Assembly (NCBI RefSeq): GCF_010731675.1
Contig: NZ_AP022584.1
Coordinates: 3,534,001-3,598,000, forward strand
Length of the DNA stretch: 64,000 bases
Direction of reading: 5' to 3'
From: Mycobacterium marseillense
GTDB taxonomy: Bacteria > Actinomycetota > Actinomycetes > Mycobacteriales > Mycobacteriaceae
Part shown: one piece after another, positions 35,107-42,103 of the stretch
How the letters are laid out: every line of letters starts with the position of its first letter
Numbering within the stretch: the stretch's first letter is position 1
The notes under the pieces: model-generated
Database searches by the model: none
What the model was told of the DNA's origin: nothing
Seen by the model: only the letters and a program-made list of their open reading frames with translations
Position numbers and translations under genes: made by a program

Positions 35107-36312
35107 CTATCGCGCGCCGACCAGTGATCCGAATTGATCCAAATAGTCGCCGAACGCGGCCCGGACCTGGTCATCGGTGAGACCGTAACGATCGAGGGAG
35201 TATTCGTGACTGCCGAACTTGTTTTGGGGATTCTGTTGCTCCCAGCGCTCCATGAGGCCTGCGGCATCCGGTGTGAGCGAGCGACCGCAAGCCCGGTACA
35301 CCTCCTCGATCACCCCGATGGTGTTGCTTCGTATGTCGTCGTATGCGACATCGACAATCCGAATGCGCTCCGCGAGTGTGCGTCTCTGGTTGAGGTTCTT
35401 GGCTGTCTCCGCCGCCCAGAATCGCAGCCATCCTTCCCCGAAAGCCTTGAGGTCGTCCGCCGGGCAGCCGGTCAACATCTGCCTCAGGCCATCGAGTCCG
35501 CTGAGCGTCGACGCGATCGCCACGTGCGGATCTCGGTGGCAATGCACGATCGTTGCCCCGTCGAAAACCTCGGCCATCGGAGCGAGGTTGCCGATATGCA
35601 CCGGCGACTTGAGTATCCAGGGCCCATTGGTCCCGTTCTGCCACTGCAAATACTGCAGCAGAGATTTCTCATACTCGTACACATGCCGTTGGTGGTCGCC
35701 CTTCCCCAATTCCTCGGCGAGTGTGAAGGAGCCGACCCGAGTTGCACTGCCGAGGGCCTCGAAGGCGAAGTCATGTAGCCAGACGTCTTCGTCGGGCTCC
35801 TCGGGGTTGAGAGTATGAATCGCCTTGAAGTCCGGCGACTCCGCGTCAAGGGCCCCCATCATTTCAGCCGCCAGGTCGATTCGCGGATCACGTCCGTCGC
35901 TCCCTGTGGCCGGCATAGGCGCCGGGTTCAACGCTTGCCACAGTATGAGCGGTTGAACGCTCGGATCTAGCGACATCACGCGCTGCAGTTTGGTCGTGCC
36001 GGTCCGAGGCAGACCGACAATGATGATCGGATTCGACACCACTTCGGATGCGATCTCAGGATGCTCGCGAAGATCCCGGTGGAATCGGAGACGATTCACG
36101 AGTAACCGGTGAGCGTACGCCTGCTCAGCCACGACGCCGTTGGCGCCGAGATTGAGTTCGGTGCAGACGGTTCGTAGATATGCCTCCAGCGCTCCTCGGA
36201 ATCGCTCGGGACCGAAATCATCCAGACCAGTCTCGGATACCGCTGCGTCCATTAGCCTCTCGACGTTCAGTACGCGGTCGATCGGCTCGGATGCGTCTTT
36301 ATCGGCGGTCAT
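35107..36312 (-). CDS. Sulfotransferase family protein
   Basis: 401 residues, first gene of the Atu-type operon. P-loop-like PAPS-binding motif VGLPRTGTTKLQRV near residue 100, as in mycobacterial Stf proteins, and a second conserved block HCHRDPHVAIAS near 255. The family transfers sulfate from PAPS to hydroxyl groups of lipids. Why it heads a degradation operon is unclear: it may sulfate a terpenoid alcohol, or belong to a relative with another function. Cytoplasmic; no signal peptide. Confidence 0.9.
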   Translation of the reverse strand: MTADKDASEPIDRVLNVERLMDAAVSETGLDDFGPERFRGALEAYLRTVCTELNLGANGVVAEQAYAHRLLVNRLRFHRDLREHPEIASEVVSNPIIIVGLPRTGTTKLQRVMSLDPSVQPLILWQALNPAPMPATGSDGRDPRIDLAAEMMGALDAESPDFKAIHTLNPEEPDEDVWLHDFAFEALGSATRVGSFTLAEELGKGDHQRHVYEYEKSLLQYLQWQNGTNGPWILKSPVHIGNLAPMAEVFDGATIVHCHRDPHVAIASTLSGLDGLRQMLTGCPADDLKAFGEGWLRFWAAETAKNLNQRRTLAERIRIVDVAYDDIRSNTIGVIEEVYRACGRSLTPDAAGLMERWEQQNPQNKFGSHEYSLDRYGLTDDQVRAAFGDYLDQFGSLVGAR

Positions 36313-36404
36313 CGCTGCCTCGTTTCACGTTCTGGGTCCAGGTGTTGCGATCTCTTCGCGCCGAGTTGGGAAGCTGCCTCGCACCCTGCACTCTCTGCCA
36401 AAGG

Positions 36405-36433
36405 ATTTAACATAGTAAGTGCTAACTTGTCAA
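36405..36433 (-). promoter_or_regulatory. Atu-type operon promoter with operator site H
   Basis: Minus strand: consensus TTGACA (36428-36433), 17-base spacer, TTAAAT (36405-36410; a moderate -10). The spacer contains the exact operator match at 36415-36426 (genome strand GTAAGTGCTAAC). Drives the seven-gene operon that starts at 36312. Confidence 0.65.
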
Positions 36434-36680
36434 AGTGGCGGAGCAGGCGCACATCTTTATGCGCTCGAGGTTCCTGAACCTCAACTCAGCGCGATGCGCT
36501 CAACCTTCTCTGGAGGGGTTCCGAGCGACCCACCGGGGCCGATCGGGTATCGCCGGTGAGGATTGTGTCGGCACCACGGGTTCGATCTTGTCTTGTTAAA
36601 AGGCCCAAGTGTCGCAACAGTTCTTGGCAGCCAATGCGACATCCTGCGCGCGGCGCTCGCCCCGGCGTCCTGAGCGCCGG
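36434..36680. other. Junction between island and core-like region
   Basis: Geneless. Between the Atu operon promoter and the end of the amidohydrolase gene the base composition changes to the high G+C seen through the rest of the window. Contains an inverted repeat (36461-36492). No tRNA or integrase is visible here. Confidence 0.45.
36461..36492. repeat. Nested inverted repeat at the composition boundary
   Basis: Perfect arms GAGGTTC (36467-36473) and GAACCTC (36476-36482), enclosed by GCGCT (36461-36465) and AGCGC (36488-36492). It could form a hairpin but has no T-run. Possible terminator or recombination relic. Confidence 0.35.
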
Positions 36681-38003
36681 TCACATCGCGAAGTACACCA
36701 GCTCGCCGCCGACGACGGTGGCGGCCACCATGCCGGCGTCGAGCTCGGCCAGCGCCGTCGCCGGCGGCTCGCTGAGCACGCACAGGTCGCCCGGCTCCCC
36801 GGGGCGCACGGCGCGTGCCCGGTCCGGCTGATCGGCGCGGCCCAGGAACATCGTCAAAGCCGTTGACGGCGAGACACATTCGCCGGCGCCCAGAACGGCT
36901 CCGCTCGGTGTGGTGCGGTGCACCGCGGCGCGCATCGCCGTCCACGGGTCGCCGTGGCCGAACGGCATGTCGGTGGACAGCGCGACCGGCACCCCCGCGT
37001 TGCGCAGCGCCGCGACGCGCCACAGCTGATCGTGCTCGGCGGCGGGAACCTCGGCGAGGTACTGGTCGCCGCGCTCCGCGACGAAGTTGGGCTGGGTGAC
37101 CACGGAGACCCCGAGCTCGGCGAGGTCGGCCAGGCTGTCGTCGGGCACCACCGCGGCGTGCTCGATGCGGTCCTGCGGATGGCCGCCGGCGGCACGCAGG
37201 GCCGCGATGGTCACCACCAGCTGCGCGGCGGTCACGCAGTGCACGGCGACCGGCTGCCCCGTGTCGTGCTGCCCGGCAATCCATTCCGTGAGGCCGTCGA
37301 GGTCGAGGCGGTCGTCGTGCAGGATCTTCTTGCCCGGTGACAGGAAGCGCAGCCGTGGCCTGAACTCGCCGCGGCCGTGCGCGGCCACCAGCGCGGCCAT
37401 ATCGTCGGCGTCGAGATCGGGAGTGGCGTCGGTGACGCCGGTGACACCGGTCGCCGTGATGCGGCGGCTGAGCTCGGCCAGGTCTGTTTCGCGCCGGTCC
37501 AGGGCCTGCGACCAGCCGTCGTCGGCGCTGCGCAGCCGGCCGTCGGGGTGTTCGGCCAGGCCGACGCGGCCGAGTGCCTCGGAGTTGAGGATCCACAGCG
37601 CGCCGCTGCGGTGCTGGATGCGCACGGGAACGCTGCGGACCATCGCGTCCAGGGCCGCGCGGTCGAGTTCTCCGGCGACCGAATCGTGGTAGCCGACAGC
37701 GCGAATCCACCCGTCGGGTCCCGGCGTGGCGTTCGTCAGCAGCTGGGTGAGCTCGGCTTCGGTGCTGACCCCGGGCGGCCCGACGAAAAACGAATCGAGC
37801 GCCGAGGCCGCCGAGCGCAGGTGCACGTGGTGGTCGTGCAGCCCGGGCAGCACGGTTCCGCCGCCCGCGTAGAGCACGCCCTCCCCAGCCCGGGGCGTGA
37901 GGCCGTCACCCGAGGGCGCCATCTCCTCGATCTGCGCACCGACCCTGATGTCGGTCACGGTCCCGTCCAGCAGGGTCGCTTGACGAATCAGCACGACAGG
38001 CAA
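36681..38003 (-). CDS. Amidohydrolase family protein (YtcJ-like)
   Basis: 440 residues from TTG 38003, overlapping the end of the CoA-transferase gene by 16 bases, so the two are coupled. Metal-dependent hydrolase fold: HDHHVHLR near residue 56 supplies the first metal ligands, AVHCVT near 252, IEHAAVV near 280, and ALSTDMPFGHGDPW near 340 the catalytic aspartate. Family members hydrolyse amides or similar bonds in small cyclic or N-substituted compounds. Substrate unknown. First gene of the high-G+C region. Confidence 0.88.
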   Translation of the reverse strand: MPVVLIRQATLLDGTVTDIRVGAQIEEMAPSGDGLTPRAGEGVLYAGGGTVLPGLHDHHVHLRSAASALDSFFVGPPGVSTEAELTQLLTNATPGPDGWIRAVGYHDSVAGELDRAALDAMVRSVPVRIQHRSGALWILNSEALGRVGLAEHPDGRLRSADDGWSQALDRRETDLAELSRRITATGVTGVTDATPDLDADDMAALVAAHGRGEFRPRLRFLSPGKKILHDDRLDLDGLTEWIAGQHDTGQPVAVHCVTAAQLVVTIAALRAAGGHPQDRIEHAAVVPDDSLADLAELGVSVVTQPNFVAERGDQYLAEVPAAEHDQLWRVAALRNAGVPVALSTDMPFGHGDPWTAMRAAVHRTTPSGAVLGAGECVSPSTALTMFLGRADQPDRARAVRPGEPGDLCVLSEPPATALAELDAGMVAATVVGGELVYFAM

Positions 38004-39196
38004 CGCCTTTGAGTGACCAGCCGGCGCACCGCCTCGTTATCGGCGCCCAGCCGGGACGCGGGTGGGGTCGGCGGCGGGGCGGGTGGTGGTGCTACCGGCT
38101 CGGGCGACTCCGACGGCCCCGTCGGTAGCGCCGCGTAGGTCGCGGCGACGGCCGCCATGGACAGCTGGATCAATTCGCCACCGCCGCGCGCCAGGGATTC
38201 GGCGACCGCCAGGGCCCCCTGCAGCCCGGTCAGCGGGTCGGCGATGGCGTCGCCGCAGAACACCGGCCCCTCGGCGCTGCTGCCCACCAGGCCGCCGCCG
38301 ACGGCGGCGTCGTCCCCGAATCCCGGCCTGCGACCGTCATAGGCGGTGATTTGCAACCAGATTCGGCCCGTTCGTGGCGCGATGTCCTCGGGGCCGAGGC
38401 CCCGGCGTGCCAGCGCCGCCGGGCGCGATCCCTCGATGACGACGTCGCAGACCGCGAGCAGCTCACGCAATTCGTCGGCTTGACTGTCGAAACCGATCTC
38501 GTAGCAGAGCTTTTCGTGGTTCATCCAGTCGAAAAAGGATTGGTCTCCCGCGCGGGTGCCGTCCGGGCGGCGCGGGCTTTCCACTTTGACGACCGTCGCG
38601 CCGGCGCGGGCCAGCAGCTGACCGCACAGCGGGCCCGCCCACATCGAGGACAGATCGGCCACCAGCAACCCCCGCGCCGGGCGCGGCGGCGCGGTCGGCG
38701 CGATTCGCCGTGCGCGTGGCGGCGCGGCCGCCGCCTCGCCCAGGCCCGCGGCCGGGATGTCGAGCAGTGCCGCCCGCTCGACGATCTCGGCGACGCCACC
38801 CACGGCGGCCCAACGTTGCAGCTGCGGCCACGGATCAACGGCGACCTCGTCGACCTGCAGGAGCGCGGGGACGGCGGTGACGTCGTCGGCGCGGGAGAGG
38901 GTGAGCGCGCACCAACCGTCCCGCGCCGCGAGCAGGCGGGTGGCACCGCCGGGCGAGACCCGGCCGGCGCGCGTCAGCCCCCGCAGGGCGGCCCGCCCGG
39001 TCAGCAGGCCGGCCGCGTCGACGTCGATGGCCCAGCGGCCGCCGATGGCCGTGGCCACCTCATGCGCGCGGGACAGCACGCGGGCGCGGGAGAAGTCGGC
39101 GGGCCCGTCGGGCAGGCCGGTCAGGTAGGCCAGCCCGCTGCGTCCCCAGGTGGTTGCGGCCGAGCTCACGTCCCCCATTGTGCTCGTGGCGCGCAT
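37988..39196 (-). CDS. CaiB/BaiF-type CoA-transferase, apparently permuted
   Basis: 402 residues. The usual N-terminal half of the family (VADLSSMWAGPLCGQLLARAGATVVKVE and a catalytic-aspartate region GDAIADPLTG) lies at about 175-350. It is preceded by about 170 residues in which RLLAARDGWCALTLSRADDV resembles the small-domain segment that normally comes after it. The order therefore looks circularly permuted. Family III transferases move CoA between carboxylates. The start may be ATG 39196 or ATG 39178. Coupled with the amidohydrolase downstream; six bases after the Rv0216-like gene. Confidence 0.85.
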   Translation of the reverse strand: MRATSTMGDVSSAATTWGRSGLAYLTGLPDGPADFSRARVLSRAHEVATAIGGRWAIDVDAAGLLTGRAALRGLTRAGRVSPGGATRLLAARDGWCALTLSRADDVTAVPALLQVDEVAVDPWPQLQRWAAVGGVAEIVERAALLDIPAAGLGEAAAAPPRARRIAPTAPPRPARGLLVADLSSMWAGPLCGQLLARAGATVVKVESPRRPDGTRAGDQSFFDWMNHEKLCYEIGFDSQADELRELLAVCDVVIEGSRPAALARRGLGPEDIAPRTGRIWLQITAYDGRRPGFGDDAAVGGGLVGSSAEGPVFCGDAIADPLTGLQGALAVAESLARGGGELIQLSMAAVAATYAALPTGPSESPEPVAPPPAPPPTPPASRLGADNEAVRRLVTQRRCLSC

Positions 39197-39201
39197 CGTC
39201 G

Positions 39202-40227
39202 TTAGAACTGCAGCGCGCGAAACCGCCAGTCCAGTACCGGCCGGTCCGGCTCAGCCGCGGTTTCACTGACCGCGTACACCAGGGATCGCAGCCCGAGCAC
39301 TCCCCCGTGTTCGGCCGGTTCGGCGGATTCGATGTGCAGTTCGCTGTAGAGGGTGTCGCCCTCGTGCACGGGACCGGTGTGATCGCACGACTCCCAGCCC
39401 AGCACGGTCGCCAGGTTGGGCAGCAGCCTGCCGGCCTGCGCGAGCGCCAGCCCGATCGTATGCCCGCCGTAGACCAGACGGCGGCCGCCGACCCGCGAAT
39501 CATGGTGGGTGGCAGCGATATTGAGGGTGAGCCGCGCGAGTTCGGGAGCGCTGCTGACGACGTCGGCGGTGCTGTGCAGCACCGAGCCGGCCAGGCCGGG
39601 GTCGAAGTGCGGCCCGGGCACCTTGGTGCGGAAGACCTCGCCGTCCCACTGCGCCGTCGGGTCGTGCGCCGGGCCGGGCACGTCGGCACCGACGGTGGAC
39701 AGGTCGTCGTGCGGGGCTGACCCATCCTGGTCGGGCTGCCAATCCGGGCTGGCGGGCAGCATGCCGCAGCGGTAAAAGTCGAGCACCAGCTGATCGGCCT
39801 GGTCGATGGTGATCATGCGTAGCGCCACCAGCCCCGTCGGGGCCCGTCCCGGCTTGGGAGAATTCGCGCGCAGCCCAACGACTTCGGTGCGGGTGTAGAG
39901 GGAATCGCCGATCACCGGGAACCGGTGGAACACCAGGCCGCGATAGAACAGGTTGGCCTTGACCCGCTGCGTCACCAGCGTCGACTGGCCGATCGCCACG
40001 TCGCACACCAGCGCCGGGTGCGCCAGCGGCGCGGGCAGACCGGTGACCGCCCCACACAGATCGGCGTCAAGCGCCAGGCGCAGCCGGTCCCCCACGATCG
40101 CCTGGTGCGCGCCCGCCAGACCGGACGACAGCGTCATCGACGGCGCCCAGTCGAACACCTGCCCCACCGACAGGTCGTCGAAGTACGGTCCACCCTGGCG
40201 AATCCGCGCATACCCGTCACTAGTCAC
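39202..40227 (-). CDS. Double hot-dog fold hydratase-like protein (Rv0216 homologue)
   Basis: 341 residues from GTG 40227; the frame is open further upstream, but 40227 gives the length of Rv0216 (about 337) and starts just before a conserved GGPYFDDLSVGQVFDW. Two hot-dog domains in tandem: residues about 10-165 and 190-340 (the second with RLVYGGHTIGLALAQ). M. tuberculosis Rv0216 has this fold but its enzymatic role is not settled. Divergent from fadE3 across a 132-bp region with a large inverted repeat. Confidence 0.92.
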   Translation of the reverse strand: MTSDGYARIRQGGPYFDDLSVGQVFDWAPSMTLSSGLAGAHQAIVGDRLRLALDADLCGAVTGLPAPLAHPALVCDVAIGQSTLVTQRVKANLFYRGLVFHRFPVIGDSLYTRTEVVGLRANSPKPGRAPTGLVALRMITIDQADQLVLDFYRCGMLPASPDWQPDQDGSAPHDDLSTVGADVPGPAHDPTAQWDGEVFRTKVPGPHFDPGLAGSVLHSTADVVSSAPELARLTLNIAATHHDSRVGGRRLVYGGHTIGLALAQAGRLLPNLATVLGWESCDHTGPVHEGDTLYSELHIESAEPAEHGGVLGLRSLVYAVSETAAEPDRPVLDWRFRALQF

Positions 40228-40280
40228 AGCGCCCCATGCTGGCAGGCTGTGGAATCGAGGGTCAATTCGGATCGGGCCCC

Positions 40281-40333
40281 AACGTCGACTTGTTGCTGCA
40301 AATTCGCAGCTTTTGGCCCAACAAGTCGACGTT
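40281..40333. promoter_or_regulatory. Long inverted repeat in the Rv0216-fadE3 divergent promoter region
   Basis: AACGTCGACTTGTTG (40281-40295) and its exact reverse complement CAACAAGTCGACGTT (40319-40333) are 23 bases apart. Between them lies a second short inverted repeat, GCTGC (40295-40299) and GCAGC (40306-40310). Position between two divergent genes suggests a paired regulator site; a cruciform or hairpin is also possible. Confidence 0.6.
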
Positions 40334-40359
40334 CGGCGCAAATCGTGAGGTGCTCGCAG

Positions 40360-41505
40360 GTGAACGACGAAGAGAACATGCTGGTCGCGACGGTGCGGGC
40401 GTTCATCGACCGCGAGGTCAAGCCGAGCGTGCGCGAGGCCGAACACGCCAATACCTACCCCGAGGCGTGGATCGAGCAGATGAAGCGGATCGGCATCTAC
40501 GGGCTGGCCGTGCCCGAGGAGTACGGCGGTTCGCCGGTGTCCATGCCGTGCTACGTGCGGGTCACCGAGGAGCTGGCGCGCGGCTGGATGAGCCTGGCCG
40601 GCGCGATGGGCGGGCACACCGTGGTCGCCAAACTGCTGACGCTGTTCGGCACCCAGGAGCAGAAGCGGACCTACCTGCCGCGGATGGCCAGCGGCGAGGT
40701 GCGCGCCACCATGGCGTTGACCGAGCCCGGCGGTGGGTCGGACCTGCAGAACATGGCGACCACCGCGCTGCGCGACGACGCGGGTGGGTTGGTAATCAAC
40801 GGTTCCAAGACCTGGATCAGCAACGCCCGACGCTCCGGGCTCATCGCCCTGTTGTGCAAGACCGACCCGAACGCCAAGCCGCGCCACACCGGCATCTCGA
40901 TCGTGCTCGTCGAGCACGGGCCGGGTCTGACGGTCTCGCGGGACCTGCCCAAGCTGGGCTACAAGGGGGTGGAGTCCTGCGAACTGTCCTTCGACGACTT
41001 CCGGGTTCCGGACACGGCGATACTGGGCGGCGTTGCAGGCGAAGGCTTTTCACAAATGATGAAGGGACTCGAAACGGGACGCATCCAGGTGGCCGCCCGC
41101 GCCCTGGGCGTGGCCACGGCCGCGCTCGAGGACGCGCTGGCCTACTCCCAGCAGCGCGAGAGCTTCGGACAGCCGATCTGGCAGCACCAGTCGGTGGGCA
41201 ACTACCTCGCCGACATGGCGACCAAACTCACCGCGGCCCGTCAGCTCACCCGCTACGCCGCCGAACGCTACGACAGCGGTGAACGCTGCGACATGGAAGC
41301 CGGGATGGCCAAGCTGTTCGCCTCCGAGGTGGCGATGGAGATCGCGCTGAACGCGGTGCGAATCCACGGCGGCTACGGCTATTCCACCGAATACGACGTC
41401 GAACGCTATTTCCGCGATGCGCCCCTGATGATCGTCGGTGAGGGCACCAACGAGATCCAGCGCAATGTGATCGCCCGACAGCTGGTGACGCGCGGCGGGA
41501 TCTGA
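40360..41505 (+). CDS. fadE3: Acyl-CoA dehydrogenase FadE3
   Basis: 381 residues from GTG 40360 (ATG 40378 is a possible alternative). FAD-dependent acyl-CoA dehydrogenase with TEPGGGSDLQNM (the acyl-CoA/flavin block), RIHGGYGYSTEY and EGTNEIQRN at the C-terminus. Identified as FadE3 (Rv0215c) by its place next to Rv0216 and near FadD4, in the same relative order and orientation as in M. tuberculosis. First step of beta-oxidation; chain preference unknown. Confidence 0.9.
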   Translation: MNDEENMLVATVRAFIDREVKPSVREAEHANTYPEAWIEQMKRIGIYGLAVPEEYGGSPVSMPCYVRVTEELARGWMSLAGAMGGHTVVAKLLTLFGTQEQKRTYLPRMASGEVRATMALTEPGGGSDLQNMATTALRDDAGGLVINGSKTWISNARRSGLIALLCKTDPNAKPRHTGISIVLVEHGPGLTVSRDLPKLGYKGVESCELSFDDFRVPDTAILGGVAGEGFSQMMKGLETGRIQVAARALGVATAALEDALAYSQQRESFGQPIWQHQSVGNYLADMATKLTAARQLTRYAAERYDSGERCDMEAGMAKLFASEVAMEIALNAVRIHGGYGYSTEYDVERYFRDAPLMIVGEGTNEIQRNVIARQLVTRGGI

Positions 41506-41590
41506 CCCCGGCCCGTCAATCTCGCGGCCGCAGAACGAAGTTTGGGAGTATATTTACCTGACTTCAGAACCAAAGGGAAAGGCAGCCGCC

Positions 41591-42064
41591 ATGAGTTATC
41601 CTCCCGCGCCGCCCGGAGGTTCGCCCGAATGGCCCGGCCAACAACCGGAATGGCAAGGCCAGCAACCGGACTGGCAAGGCCAACCGCCGCCGGGGTATCC
41701 ACCGCAGCCGCCACCGGCGTGGCCGGGCCAGCCGCCCGCGGGATGGCCGGCACCGCAGCCGGGCTGGCAGGGCCAGCCGGAGCCGGAGAACTATCTGGTC
41801 TGGGCGATCCTGTGCACGGTGCTGTGCTGCCTGCCGCTGGGGATCGTCTCGATTGTGTACTCCAACAAGGTCTCCGGGCTGTGGGCGCAGGGCCGCTACG
41901 CCGAGGCGCAGGAGGCCGCCAACAACGCCAAGAAGTGGGCGATCATCGGCGCCGTCGTGGGCGTCGTCGCGGCGGTGATCTTCGTGCTCATCTACATCGT
42001 CGCCGGTGTGCTGGTCGTCTCCCATCTGCCCTCGACGACCACGACCACGTATTCGAGCTTCTGA
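41591..42064 (+). CDS. CD225/dispanin-family small membrane protein
   Basis: 157 residues, downstream of fadE3 on the same strand. Residues 1-66 are an imperfect repeat rich in proline, glutamine and tryptophan (EWQGQQPDWQGQPPPGYPP style). Two transmembrane helices follow: about 69-90, with the CCLPLGIVSIVYSNKV signature of the CD225 family, and about 113-140. The short C-terminus is rich in threonine. Bacterial members are of unknown function; in animals the family includes interferon-induced membrane proteins. The start is ATG 41591 with AAAGGGAAAGG upstream. Confidence 0.88.
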   Translation: MSYPPAPPGGSPEWPGQQPEWQGQQPDWQGQPPPGYPPQPPPAWPGQPPAGWPAPQPGWQGQPEPENYLVWAILCTVLCCLPLGIVSIVYSNKVSGLWAQGRYAEAQEAANNAKKWAIIGAVVGVVAAVIFVLIYIVAGVLVVSHLPSTTTTTYSSF

Positions 42065-42103
42065 CGCTTCGGCGGCCTGCGTCGGGCGTGGGCAGCGCGG
42101 ACG

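Noticed and set aside
36481..37710. 409-codon open frame within the amidohydrolase gene
   Set aside because: Repetitive Arg/Pro/Gly translation typical of a wrong frame.
40228..40917. Upstream extension of the Rv0216-like frame into fadE3
   Set aside because: It would run through the divergent promoter and the opposite gene; the GTG at 40227 gives the family length.
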